In this document: positions 51,601-63,605 of the stretch, piece after piece | Position numbering within the stretch: position 1 is the stretch's first letter | How the letters are laid out: each line of letters begins with the position of its first letter | Source of the DNA: Dactylellina haptotyla | Taxonomy: Eukaryota; Ascomycota; Orbiliomycetes; Orbiliales; Orbiliaceae | Length of the DNA: 64,000 bases | NCBI GenBank assembly: GCA_031310005.1 | Contig: CM062382.1 | Coordinates: 2,232,001 to 2,296,000, forward strand | Direction: 5' to 3' | The notes under the pieces: model-generated | Told to the model about the DNA's origin: nothing | Seen by the model: the letters and a program-made list of their open reading frames with translations, nothing else | Database searches by the model: none | Translations under genes and position numbers: made by a program

Positions 51601-52632
51601 ATCGGGCGAGTGCTCGATGAGCGTGACTAGGTGCGTAGGAGCAGGATCCAAGAAATTTTTTATTGATGGTGCTGATGATGTTGGCTCGTTCAACAGGTCG
51701 TAGGTTCCAAGCACCGTTCCCCTCTCCATAGACCACACTTTTAGCTGATGGTTTATTGACACGGTGAACAGAAGAGAGTATCTGTAAGTCATTGCCGATG
51801 ATACCACCGTTGCTGCGGAGAGGGTTTTGTCGCCATATCGTACTTGGGCACCGGACCATCGCACTATATTTTTAATAGAATTGAAGTAGCCACCATCGCT
51901 GAAAGTCATCTCTTTATATCCGAAGCCTATAGGTTTTATCTACGTTAGTCTTCTCTGCGGAAAAGCGTCTGTAGAGTTTGTAGGCTCACTGTTCCGTTGA
52001 ACTAGCCGGTCTAGCCTTACTAGACTGCCATCTTGTATTGCTACCAACAATGAATCGCCAGATACTGCTTTCAAAAAGTGTGCAGATCGCGCTACTAGCG
52101 AAGCTGGCTGGAACACATTGCACCACCCGTCAGGCAATCTATCCTCCCTGTCGGTTGCCGTAAAGAACGATCGTTGAAGGTTAAACGTGTACAAGTGATT
52201 TCCAGATGTTAAAACGAAGACCGCGAGAGTGTGCGTCTCAGGGAGGTCGTAAAATGTAACGCATCCTGACACAATTTGTCGAGAAAACTGGATGTGATAG
52301 GCGGACGCGATTTTGCCCTGCTCTTCCTTTGGTCTTGCGACATCCAAAGGCATGAGCACCAATGTCCTCCCCCGGTTCATCACCCTCCATAGTATCGTTC
52401 TGGGAGTTTGATGTATCGCGCGGAATAGGACCGAGGAAGCGGAAGCTAGGGAAGTCAGAGGGAAGTCGTCCGCGGTACCTTTGATGAGAACACCGTTACT
52501 AGCGACGCTCTCAGGTTCCTCGGGTATAGACGCAGCTTCCTCCGGGTCGTAGTCGGGAACTAATGATTCCACGATTCGATCCGTAGATGCCCAGTCGAGC
52601 GAGACCCGCGTCTCCTTGTATACGTAAACCAT
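48650..52632 (-). CDS. NUP120: Nucleoporin Nup120 (Nup160 family)
   Basis: Scaffold nucleoporin of the Y (Nup84/Nup107) complex. Exons 51990-52632, 49540-51926, 49359-49471, 49084-49295, 48826-49020 and 48650-48756 (3657 nt, 1218 aa; the family is 1000-1400). The N-terminal beta-propeller is seen in VSGCVTFYDLPETHTLAVFVLTSGNHLYTFNL and LLFTVSINHQLKVWSMERGTVLGTYDLL. The long alpha-helical domain follows, with FYFHVAELFEQRGEYSEVVTFAELAYKAL and the conserved Nup160-type VPNYTSAYSALINYSD and ALTSLIISMCDRHEAEDMCQFGFPGL near the C-terminus. The acceptor for the exon ending at 49020 is GACACAG; a nearer one (ACAG at 49032-49035) would break the frame. The last exon gives EYLSGGIFF. Confidence 0.9.
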
Positions 52633-53469
52633 GGTAGGAGGTAGGCCGTTGGCGCACGTTTCGTGGAGGCGACGAGGCGCTTAAAGATAAGAGGAGAAGT
52701 GGGTGAGCTTTGGTTTTCGGCGTCGGAGTATTAGGTCGTCGCCTCAGATAGCATCACTATATGCACCAATGGCGTTTCTTCGGGGAGGGAGAGCGGTAGA
52801 GCAAAGTTGCGGGTGGTGCGCGGGGGGAGGCTGTTTCCTGATGCGACGCAGAAGGTTGAAGTTGTTGAAGGAAGACGCGACAGGCTTTTCGAATTCCGCC
52901 AACCTCACCGACAACACGCCGCATCGCAACATCCAACGGCGTCTGTCCTCTTACAACCGCACAGCTCAACTCCCAATAATATTGAATCACGGAACGAGGT
53001 TATATTCTTTATACTGACAGTCTCTTCAATTAAGTGATTATTCATCTGAAGCGCTACCCCTTGGTCGGTATTATTTGCAGTAGTAGTAGTAGTATTTACA
53101 AGAAAAAATATATCAATGCATCAATTAGCAACCCGACCAAGGACAGCAGTACTGAAACAAACAGCAAAATGGTCCAAATGAGAAAAACTCCGCCAAACGA
53201 GTGTCGACTTTTTCGTTATTCAAACGCCCCCCCGTCATTATTATCATTATTATCTTGTTCTGGGGTTTCTTGTTTTGCGGCTCTATAGCCAGCAGCCCCA
53301 ACGGTATCTCCAAAAATACGCTGTGCTCTCATCCTGTATCCCCCAGTCCCTCGAATCTCTGCCGTCGCACCAAATATTAAAAAGATTATAACCAGATATT
53401 ATCGCATAAAATGAAGTCAATTATATTACGCCACTATAACTCATGGCATCTGGGTAATGTTGGTCAAAG
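52633..53469. other. Intergenic with simple repeats
   Basis: About 0.84 kb upstream of NUP120 and downstream of the next minus-strand gene. It carries a TAG trinucleotide run at about 53080-53094 and an ATT/ATC run at about 53236-53256. No gene supported. Confidence 0.45.
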
Positions 53470-54457
53470 TTAAACCGAAATTAAATGGTTGCTGCCCTTG
53501 ATCATAGCGCTGAGCTCTTCGGCGTCCTTGTTATGTTCCCGCCTCCAGGTTGCAGTCGAGGATCGATTTCGTCCTTTGGAGATTACCTCATCCGCTGCTG
53601 GCTTCGAGACTACATCCGTTGTATGTCCGGGGACAAATCTACCAAGGAACCCCCTTTTCTTTTGAGCTTGGGGGTTGTCGTTCAAATCAACATCGCGGAA
53701 TTCATCATCTTCGTCCTCGGATGCTGATTCGGAGACGTCGATTGATGGAAGGCGATTTGGTTTAGCATCCAAGCTGGATATTCCCCATCCGAGTGCGTCA
53801 AAGCTGGATCTGCTGGATTGCATGCTACCACGCTGGGAGTCTGAGACTTGTGTTCTCGCAGATATATCCTATTCGAGGTAGTTAGAAAAGATACGGCCAG
53901 CAGATGCAAGAGATGGGGCACATACGAAAGATCTTCTATAGCTGTCAAAAGATTCGCGAGTGATTGCGAACCCGATGTCTTGAGAATCAGGAACCTCCTG
54001 AGGGCTTCCATTGACGCTCTCTCGTCGTCCCCAAAAGGCTTTTTTCTCAACAGGAGATGGCTAGAGTAGAACATTAGTTGTTCGTTCCCAAAATTTCGAA
54101 TATGAAAAGAGTCCAATATTTGGGAGCCAGAAGGGTTTCCTTACCGGAAGGTAGATGCCGCTGTCGTTTACGGCTACAGTAAAATGTTAGTAAGTCCATA
54201 GAAACCCTCATTTGTTCAATAATGAAATACTTACTGCTTAGTTTGTAGGTACCACTATCCTCTTCGCGGCTTCGGCGAGTGATTATTGAAAGTGAGCTAG
54301 TGCTCTTTTCTCGTCGGTGGGATTTTGCTGTCGACTCTTCTACGGGAGCGGGCTCCGCAACAACTGCGGGTTCTTCGACGGGAGCGGCTACGGGAGCGGC
54401 GGCAGGCTGCGACTTCTTGGAGAAAGGGAATCGAAATTGTGGCATGGAAACTGGCAT
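53470..54457 (-). CDS. Uncharacterised low-complexity fungal protein
   Basis: No family recognised. Four exons, 54235-54457, 54145-54173, 53926-54060 and 53470-53868 (786 nt, 261 aa), all GT...AG and in frame. The second exon is only 29 nt. Residues 10-45 are an Ala/Pro/Val/Glu-rich repeat-like stretch (PAAAPVAAPVEEPAVVAEP), followed by a basic Ser-rich patch (KSHRREKSTSSLSIITRRSR). Exon-joined TYKLSTVNDSGIYLPPSPVEKKAFWG reads as one continuous segment, with a short YLPPSP proline motif. The second half has an acidic run (SASEDEDDEFRDVDLND), then KKRGFLGRFVPGH. It may be a signalling or cytoskeleton-associated adaptor, but that is not supported beyond composition. Start at ATG 54457; ATG 54487 upstream is a minor alternative. 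Confidence 0.7.
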
Positions 54458-57400
54458 TTTGACTATATTATCGGGATCCGAGATCAAATTTCTGAATCAA
54501 GTCGGCGTATCGAAGATTTGGGCCAATTGGTTTTCAGTGAAGGATATCCCCTTGAGCCCTTGTGTGTGTTGCTGGAGCAAAGGTAAAATGGAGTTTCGAA
54601 GCTTATTATTGTCGGTGTGTCGAAGCTAATTCTAAGTGGCAAGAAAAGATATTATTACTTAATACAAAGAGATTCTATCTTATTACTTTATGGGCAGGAA
54701 AATAGGAGAAGAAGGAAAAGATGGTCACAAGCGGATCTGATCGGGGCTGTCTACGGGCCTTTATGGAAATCGGGAAGGGCAACTTCTCAGTACGGATTTT
54801 AACTTAAACTCGAATTAAAACGGTGAGACAGCTGTTCAACACCCACACCCACTTCTCGCACCCACACGCCCGAGTCGAACTCTGCGGTCTCGTCCGTTTT
54901 GGTAAAAATGCTCCCTGGTAGAGCAGCCTTCCTTGCTGTGGATGGTGTTCTGCCTGCAGCTGCATGCTGGCGGAGATCCCAGCGCTCTCAGTGGCTGGCT
55001 CCTGCCATGCCCAACGTCAAAGCCTTAGTACCAAGTCCTCAGCGAGCATGCCGATAGGTACTCGTACGTCGTCGGTACAGTCCCTTGACATCTCGTCGAC
55101 AAATTTCGTTCGTTCGTTTAAATGAAAAGACCCCGTCATCATTCAAATCATCTGCGAATAGCGTGACAAAGCTAGTGCAGTACCCTTCAGGTACCAGCCC
55201 TGCTAGCTCCATTCCTGTCGGCCAACTGGAGAAGGACGATACTCTTGACCAGTACCTGCCGGCGAGGAGATGATCTCGCCTCGGAACTTCCGCGCTCCGA
55301 CGAACTCACTTGAGCACGAGGACAACTCGTAGCGGCCTTTCGGTGAAAACCACTATTGAAAATTTTTTCTTGTGCACCCTTTAAGGATTGCGTGCATAAA
55401 GTCAGTCAGAGGCAAATCAAACAACAATAACGAACTGAATACAATAGCAATCAGTAACGAGCGGCTAGAACCTGGGTCTACTGGCCGTCCATCTCAAGTT
55501 CGTCAATTTTGAGGTTCGCCGCCGACGGTAGAAGGGAAGATCTCTGCGCTATTGTGAATTCGAATATTGACGGCTCGTTTGCACCTGTTGAATCTGGGTG
55601 ACCTAATCGACGCCCATTAGCCTAAACACCGAGGAGGCTGCCGCATGAGAATGACAGAATCTAAAAATGTCAACTCTTTGTTCTGCCTTCATTTCTTGGT
55701 TTAGGCTTCAAGGATTAATTGGGTTCTGTGTTTGTCTGGAATTATTCGGCATTTGATCATAGACCTGGTTCTCGCTCCAGGGATTAGAGTGCTAAAATCA
55801 GCAAACAAAAGACATGGATCTCTTATCCGATATGACGAAATTCAAATGTCAACGACCAGGCCCCGGATTTGAGATACTGTCACAGCCTCAACTAGGAGAA
55901 TTCGTCTGCCATGTTCGAGATCCATCCAACCTTCGGTCCCCAAAGTCCCATATTTGCAAGGAACTCCGCAACAGCATGCCGCTTGATCGGTTAGCACGGG
56001 TCAGCCGTGAAACGCATTGAGGGCCTTCACGGAGGGTTTTGATATGTGGGATTCACACACCCGCCTCATCCCAAATCCTACCGCCAGCCACACGAAACAA
56101 AGCATCGAGCGTTGAAGTTGAAGCCGAAGTTGAGGAGTCAACTTCGATGTTGTGCCCTGATTCTGTCGCACATGTACCACTTTGGGGCAGATTTGAGAGA
56201 GCAAAGCCATGGGACGAATGCACTCCGTACCCATTCTTGGATAAATGTGAATCTTTAGACGATCACACCGGAAAACGGCTAGCGGAGTGTTGCGACGAGC
56301 TGTCCCTGCGACACCTTACTGCTCCGCCCCTCCAATGCATCGATCGAATCAGACGATCTTCGAAGCTTCAGTGTCATGATCGACGGGATACATCTTGGCT
56401 TTTTTGCGATATCGCGATGCACGAGTCGAGAATTGCAGGATATCTGCTATTGAATAGTTGGTCTGTCACGTGATCTGGTCAGAACTGCGAAACCCTGTTT
56501 CTTCATGTGTTTCTTGGCGGAGGATCCAGATTGTATGATAAGATTATCTATCGTAGCGAGGAAGGAATCACTCACCTGAACACCTGCAGGTAGCTAAGCC
56601 TTTCGCCTTTGGGATCACATTGTATAGAACCCGTCTCGGTGATAATTTCCATAGATAAGAATTTTGAGTTGTGCGATGTAGTATTTATCTTAAGCAAGGT
56701 TCATTTTACTTGGGGGCGCACAGGTATAATTCAACTTGGTCGTGGTTGAGTAGCAAACCGAAATTAGAACACGAAATATCTCTAGAGAATATGTGGTTTG
56801 AAACGGTATCTCTAATAGAAGTGAGTATTTCTAACCTGGAACTGTTGGGGAAAAACTCTGGTCTTTGTCCAAAATTCATATTTTGGGTCAGTAAAACTTA
56901 AAAGCGTTGGAAGGATAACTGGTTGCTCGATGATCTTTAGAATATTGTTAGCAAGTTTTGAATTTCTATATGCTAAGTTCTGGTAACCGAGAATTAATAG
57001 CGAGTACCGTCTGTATCTTACTGTTTATTCATTCTTATTCATATTATCATTCTCCTGGAGACATATCAAACTGAAAAAGATATCAATAATTCGCATGGAC
57101 ACGCTTCGCCTGTGCGGCCGAGTTCTCACCTAGGTAACATTAAGCCAACCGTATACGCGTAGCCAAAAATCAAGGATATGAATTACCATAGCTCTGTGTA
57201 ACCTTGAAGATAAGCTCATGGAGCATCGACTAGATACATAGTTCGAATTGGCTTTATAAAACCATGTTAGTTCTCTACCCGAACAACCATACGAAATAGG
57301 TGCTCGGACTGGGTCCCAGTACCCGATTGAAAAATACATTGTTCTAAAGGGCAAATGGCAATCCGTAATTGAAGTAACAGGCGAAAACAGATCTTAAAAC

Positions 57401-59746
57401 CGAACTATAGAGATATCTGGCGACAATAGAGTAAGCTTAAGGGAGATATGCATCAAGATGGCTGGAAATGTCTAACCGAGCTTCCTACCCATAATATTTT
57501 GGTGCCTTGGAGCTTCCAGTCCTCAGATATTAAGTGACCTCGTTTTTCAAGTACTATTATAGCACATAGGCCTGTTACTCAACCCAGTTATTTTCTGGAA
57601 TGTAATAAACTTCCTCTCGCAAGGAAGTATGTTATTTCCGGATCAAAACCCCTTCCCCGGCTCATTGAAGTAGTAGCAAACAAAAATACCCCGACCATCT
57701 CCATGTAAATCCTACAAGGGACCTCGTAGTAGAAACAACTATATTTATTTACGAGACTTGAAATTTATTTGAGCTCCCAGTAAGATAAGGCAGACTCATA
57801 TCTTACATATCGTACGCTTTTACAGAATCTTTAGGATCGGATTCACACACCATTGTGTAGATCTTAGATGTTAATATGGAGGCTTGTTTATATGTAAGTA
57901 TATTCTTTCTTATGCAAAATCCTACCTGTAACCTACGAATAGAAACATGTAGCTATTGACGGTCAGACATTGCCTCTAGTCTACGTAATCTTATCCACAG
58001 ATCTAAATAGTAGTGATTTTCTTCAAATGCAAATATTTGCTTCTATCAGCTAAATTCTATGCTCCCTCTGTGAAAAACAGGAAATGATTGTCAGGTCCCT
58101 GAATTTCAAAATTCCAAAGTTAGTTTGGCAGACCTGAAAGGAAGCCCTAACCTTACACTTTACCGTCCCAACTTACCGTTGTTCATATTTTATATTTAAT
58201 TCCGTGTCGCTCGCTAAGTACGGGAAGTGGGACCTTACCATTAAATTCACTTTTGCAAGCGATGCATAAATGCCAAGAACCGTTGGGTTGTCAATCCGCA
58301 TATGCGAGCTGTAGAGACGACCAAAACATACCGGATATCCGATTTTATTTAAGGCGTATTTGGCAGGAAATCTCGTTTCGGAAATTTCTTGGTCGTATCA
58401 ATTAGTCCGACTATAAAGAGAGGGTTGTTAGCTAGCAATGTTTCGTTTTCATTCATTGCAATTCGCGGAGTTCCGTAGATCCGGACGTAATTTTCTTTTC
58501 GACCTTTATGCATACTTCCAGAATATGTTAAGACTGCCTTCGAATTTGACGTGTCTAAGCGAATATTTGATCCTTTACTTGTATCTCTTGGCCATAGAAT
58601 GCAGTTCTAGCCTACTAGGCCTTAACGGAAGAGGCACCGTTTGTTGTTTGAAGCCAGTTATCTAAATATTTAAGCTTCAATATTGTTCCTTATCGTACAT
58701 TGTGCTTGAGTTGGGTTGATAATTTACAACACAAGATGCGAGCCCTTCAAACATCAAATCGGGAACCCGCAATGAACCTGTGCCTGCAATTATCACTAGC
58801 GTATACAACATTCATTATATCGTTATGTCATCGATTTCAAGAAAGAAAGAAAGAAAAAATCACAATTGATTGCTCTGATCATTTCGCCCCAGAACCAGTG
58901 GCTGAGCAACTTCAATCTATTCTTCCATGTTCCTAAAATGCCCTGATATATCGATAGCTAAATATTTCTGTCAACTGCTGCTAGACATGCCTGAAAGTAA
59001 TTTTCGCGATGATCAGATGCCTTTCAATACTGACGAATCTTGGCTACAACGAGATAAAAGAGCAGTACAACATTATGCATCTCGTCTATGAAGACCAAGA
59101 TGTCCTCAAGTATCCTCCTAGATCGACGCGATAGAAGAAGCAATTGTCTACGACATATTCACGGTGCTCGTCCGCAAGCCCGTGCAAAGCCGCTGACAGA
59201 TGGCTTAACAGATGGCAAAGGCCTCGAGACATATCGATATTGACGTGCCGTCCACTATGCGACCCCCGTCGGCTAGACCGTCCCTGGCTCTAGCGATGGT
59301 TCGCTATGTTATGCGCATGCAAGAATCATGCCAGGCAGGCTGGCGTTAGGACAACTGTCTGGTGGGATTGCTTTTGTGGAACCAAGGCCTTAGCGACCAC
59401 AATATCAACACAACATTTTGTGTTTCCAAATTCTGGAGATGCACTCTCTGTATATAAGGGAGATGGAATCGCACTTTCGATTTCTCCTTCTTTCTTGCTA
59501 ACCATCCACAGCTCTGACGGGCATTTCACAATTGTGAAACATTGGAAGTGACTGTTGTGTCGTTTTTCACACTCTTTTTTTCTTGCTTTGTTTTTCAAGT
59601 CCCTCTTTTGGAAACAACGACATTCATTGAATTGACGATTTTACGACTGACTCTCATTTTTACGACGATATCCTTTGACGATCTGTTCTAGAAAGAATAC
59701 TGAAATCCAGCTCTTGTACTGATTACAGACTTTCTTCAAATAAATC
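54458..59746. other. ~5.3 kb gene-poor AT-rich region
   Basis: No gene could be supported. Open frames are short and shift between frames, and none shows a known motif. The stretch from about 56500 to 58900 is visibly AT-rich with many stops in all frames. Near 55800-56470 overlapping frames of 68 and 144 codons are open in different phases, and near 59060-59330 a GC-richer patch carries broken coding-like sequence. These may be decayed genes or chance. No terminal repeats, transposase motifs or tRNA seen. Confidence 0.45.
59451..59459 (+). promoter_or_regulatory. Candidate TATA box of the WSC gene
   Basis: TATATAAGG about 290 bp upstream of the WSC start codon. A strong TATA match is uncommon among the other genes here and would fit an inducible gene. 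Position relative to the transcript start is unknown. Confidence 0.35.
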
Positions 59747-62700
59747 ATGCTCTTCAGCCTACAGATTGCCGCTGCGGCGGTAATCTCTTTCGCTGCGACT
59801 GTTATCGCAGCGCCTCCAGAGTATTCTGCCCCAAAAGGGTTCCATATTAGTAAACGTGGCGCTGCTAGTTATGGCGGTGCCGCGTACGGATGTTGGTGCA
59901 AAGACTCTTGCAAGAGTGCTTTTCGACCCTTCCGCCCCTATTATCAAAAAGGTAGTAGAGATAAATCCGGTTGCTACAACAAGTTTCCCGACGCGCCATG
60001 GATTCTTGACTACGTAGACCCCTGGATCCCGGCTACCAATATGACACTTGGAAACTGCTTCGCTGCTTGCAAAGGTTATGGTACTCGTTATGCAGCTATT
60101 GGAGGAGACGGGAAACAGGTTCGTGTTTTTGGGTCGGGATATTTTAATATACGGTGTATGGATTTCATCAGCTAATGTTCTTGACCCCATAGTGCTTTTG
60201 CGGCAATGACCTCCAGGGCGACGAGGTTCCGGTGGACAAATGCGGCTCTACTTGCTCAGGTGGCGGAAATTCAGGTTGCGGTGGCCCTGTCTACTTCAGC
60301 GTTTACGAGGACAGCACTTTCGGACCAATTGGTGATCCTGACGAGGCAATTTCTGGATACGTTAACACAGGATGCTACTGGGACGGTCCAGGGCCCAACA
60401 GTACGAATATGAATTATTCCTCTCAATATAAGCAAGAAGTCATGCTGACGATATCCTATCAATCAAGATTCTATCCTCCTGAGTTTGAAGGATAATTCCG
60501 ATAATTTCAACCTTGCCCGTTGTATGTCGAGATGTGCAGTTCTCGGTTACGCATATATGGGAGTCCAGGGAGGAAGATATTGTAAGTGCACTCGCAAGAT
60601 AATATTTTTTTTTTAGTAGTTGAATCTTGCTAACCTAAATATAGGCTATGTAAAACTCCTATCCTAACATATGAATATTGATAATTTCTCCTATTCGCAA
60701 AAGCGCTTGGGCTAATCTAAATGTCTTCTTGTATAGTGCTGGGGTGCTCTGAGAGGTGACGCCGAACTTGCCCCAACTCCTTCAGCTTGTAATACACCTT
60801 GCACTGGAGACCCAGGGAATCTTTGTGGCGGTTGGTGGGCAACTCATGTCTACTACAATGAAGCTCTGGATTCCAAGGAACCTTGCGGTGTGCCTCCAAC
60901 TCTAGAACCTCCACCGACGAAACCTGGATCTGGAATAGTTAAGACAGTCACTATCAAGACCGGGGCTGCCAAGCCGTTTACGAGTACCAAACTCCCACCA
61001 AAGGGGAAGGGAACTCTCACTATTATTATTGGCACTCTCACAAAAGCTGGACCAAAGCCAGCGAAGAATACCGACGGAACTGTATCTATGTTCACGACTA
61101 TCAAAACTGGCGGTCCAAAGGCCGGAACTTCTACAATTTATCCTACAGATGAAAATGGTTCAACTGATATCGCTGGTACTGGCACGAAAATCGTTACTAC
61201 AACAACTAAGGCCGGTGCTTCGAAGCCAACTGAGAATACCGACGGTACGGTATCCATGTTCACGACCATTAAGACCGGCGGTCCAAAGGCCGGAACTTCT
61301 ACGATCTTTCCTACAGATGAAAACGGTTCGACTGATATCGCTGGTACCGGTACAAAAATCGTTACCACGACAACTAAGGCCGGTGCTTCGAAGCCAACTG
61401 AGAATACTGACGGTACGGTATCCATGTTTACGACCATTAAGACCGGCGGTCCAAAGGCCGGAACTTCTACAATTTATCCGACAGATGAAAACGGTTCGAC
61501 CGACATCGCTGGTACCGGCACGAAAATCGTTACTACGACAACTGGGGCTGGTGCAGCCTCAAAACCAGCTTCTGTGTCTGTCTTCAAAACTATCAAGACT
61601 GGTGGACCGAAGGCTGGAACAGAGACACTCTTCCCAACGGACGAGGAGGGAAATACCGATGTTGCTGGAACTGGTACTGTCGTTATTACAACTGCGACTC
61701 CGGCTGGTGCTTCAAAGCCAGCGACTCCATCGATTTTCTCAACCATAACGACTACTGGACCAACACCTGGAACGAGCACCATATTCCCTACCGATGACCA
61801 AGGATCCACCGATCCAGCCGGTACCGGTACCGTTATTGTCACCAATGGAGGCAAGAAGCCATACTCTGGTAGACCAAGGCCTTCCAACAAGGGCAATGCA
61901 ACTCCCTCCATCTTCTCAACGCTTACCACTACTGGACCAACAGCTGGAACATCTACTATATTCCCTACCGACAAGAATGGAAAGACTGATCCCGCCGGAA
62001 CTGGCACAGTTATTGTTACTAACGCTAAACCCGCCACCCCGTCCATTTTCTCAACTATCACCACTACCGGCCCTACACCCGGAACTTCTACAATTTTCCC
62101 AACTGATGACCAAGGGTCCACCGATCCAGCCGGTACCGGTACCGTTATTGTCACCAATGGAGGCAAGAAGCCATACTCTGGTAGACCAAGGCCTTCCAAC
62201 AAGGGCAATAATGCAACTCCATCAATTTTCTCAACGCTTACCACCACCGGACCAACAGCTGGAACATCTACAATCTTCCCTACCGATAAGAATGGAAAGA
62301 CCAACCCGGCCGGTACTGGTACGGTCATTGTTACTGATGCTAAACCTGCTACCCCGTCTATTTTCTCAACTCTCACGACTACCGGACCAACACCTGGAAC
62401 GAGCACCATATTCCCTACCGATGAGAATGGGTCTACTGATCCGGCTGGTACTGGCACCGTTATTGTTACTAATGGAGGTAATGGGGGTAAAACTAGAGGG
62501 CCGAGACCTCCATATACGGGCAGACCCGGGCCCAAGTCTTCCGATAAGGACAATAATGCAACTCCATCCATCTTTACAACTATTGAGACTGGCGGTCCAA
62601 AGGCCGGAACAACCACCATCTTCCCTACAGATGATAATGGAAAGACCGACGCAGCCGGCACCGGCACCGTCATCGTTACTACTGCGACAAGCGCCGGTCA

Positions 62701-63256
62701 GCCCGCTAACACCGACGAAACACAACCCACCGGTGATCTCCCAATGCCTACCGGTAGCATCTGCATCACACCAAATCCTCCTGATGATGTTTCGAAGAAG
62801 TACCCGGGAATTTCCTTCCCTCTTAGTCTCAGCGTTGAATCGAAAGAGAGGATGATGGCGCCAATGGTATCCTGCCACAACGACCCAGCCAAATTCAAGG
62901 CAGGTTACAAGTTCAAGTTCTACGCTCCAAAGGGCGCCGTGTGCCGTATCGACTACGCGGACAAGGATGTGGAAGTCCAGTTCGCCTGCTGGAACGGTTG
63001 TATCGAACAGAAGAAGACCTGCTACAAAGAGTACGCCGCGAAGAAATACTGCAAGGGTAAGCAGTGTTGGGAGCCCACCGTGCTCAAGCAGCACTGCGAT
63101 GCTCAGGAGAAGGCTTGCAAGGATGCCAACATGGAGCCGGTGTTCAAGGAGAAGGAAGTTACGACTAAGATCTGTCGGGAGTATGGCAAGTTCCCAGATC
63201 TGGCCAACGAGATTGATGGCACCGATGGGTACTTCCGTCGTCTCCGATTATTTTAA
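59747..63256 (+). CDS. Secreted two-WSC-domain adhesin-like repeat protein
   Basis: Predicted extracellular or wall protein of 1077 aa. Exons 59747-60118, 60193-60438, 60491-60581, 60645-60649 and 60737-63256 (3234 nt, in frame). Signal peptide at residues 1-21 (FSLQIAAAAVISFAATVIA), then a Kex2 site SKR at 34-36. WSC domain 1 spans about 75-165: GCYNKFP, NCFAACKGYG, CFCGNDL and CGSTCSGG. WSC domain 2 spans about 185-270: GCYWDGPG, ARCMSRCAVLGYAYMGVQGG, YCYCWGAL and CNTPCTGDPGNLCGG. WSC domains bind wall glucans or act as stress sensors. Next come ten Thr/Gly-rich repeats (about 353-893), then a Cys-rich C-terminal domain (about 912-1077; CWNGCIEQKKTCYKEY, CDAQEKACKDANM). No transmembrane helix or GPI signal ends the protein, so it is probably secreted or bound by its domains. 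The 5-nt exon is needed for frame and for CYC. Confidence 0.85.
60645..60649 (+). other. 5-nt microexon in WSC gene
   Basis: GCTAT flanked by an acceptor TATAG (after branch-like GCTAAC) and a donor GTAAAA. Introns of 63 nt (60582-60644) and 87 nt (60650-60736) surround it. Skipping it puts the downstream 2.5-kb exon out of frame. Including it gives YCYCWG, matching the C-x-C of the WSC fold. Confidence 0.7.
61080..62700 (+). repeat. Tandem Thr/Gly repeat array in WSC gene
   Basis: Ten copies of a unit of about 50-60 codons with core FxTIxTxGPxxGTxTIFPTD then GxTDxAGTGTxIVT. The first three copies are nearly identical with a 168-nt period (aligned starts 61067, 61235, 61403). Copies 5 and 6 (from about 61726) are repeated almost unchanged as copies 7 and 8 (from about 62037), including a linker GGKKPYSGRPRPSNKGN. 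Such arrays in fungal adhesins lengthen or shorten by recombination. Confidence 0.9.
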
Positions 63257-63605
63257 ACGGATCCGAGTTGGGAATGCTCAGTATAGGGTGTCTTGTATTT
63301 CACGATGGAGGTGTTGGGGGGGTTTTATGAAGTGATGATTACGAAAGAGATTTGGTTGGTAAATTTATTGGGATTCGGGTTTATAAGCTACTTTTGTATT
63401 AGATTTAGATGGTTCGGTTCGTTTGGTTGTTTGTATTACATTAGACATGACTCGGGCGTGTGCGAAGATAGAAGGATTTTCCTCGGGCTGATATCGATAG
63501 AAATTGTATAGCATTTTATTGAATTTCAAGAGTTATGAACATATACATAGAGATGGTTCCACAACGTTAACCCCCCTGTGCCTCATTATATATGAATTAA
63601 AGCTG
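63257..63605. other. Intergenic, convergent 3' ends
   Basis: About 350 bp, T-rich on the + strand, between the WSC stop and the stop of the right-edge gene. No gene seen. Confidence 0.45.

Noticed and set aside
55814-56473. Possible small gene made of adjacent open frames of 68 and 144 codons
   Set aside because: The frames are in different phases, no clean intron joins them, and the sequence has no known motif or signal peptide; left as part of the gene-poor region.
54458-59746. Transposon or viral fossil in the gene-poor stretch
   Set aside because: No terminal repeats, transposase, reverse transcriptase or capsid-like motifs could be seen in any frame.
61474-62673. Long open frame of ~400 codons antisense to the WSC repeats, plus two other long + frames over the same array
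   Set aside because: The openness in several frames follows from the repeated codon pattern of the array. The translations are repetitive, have no start context or introns and match nothing.
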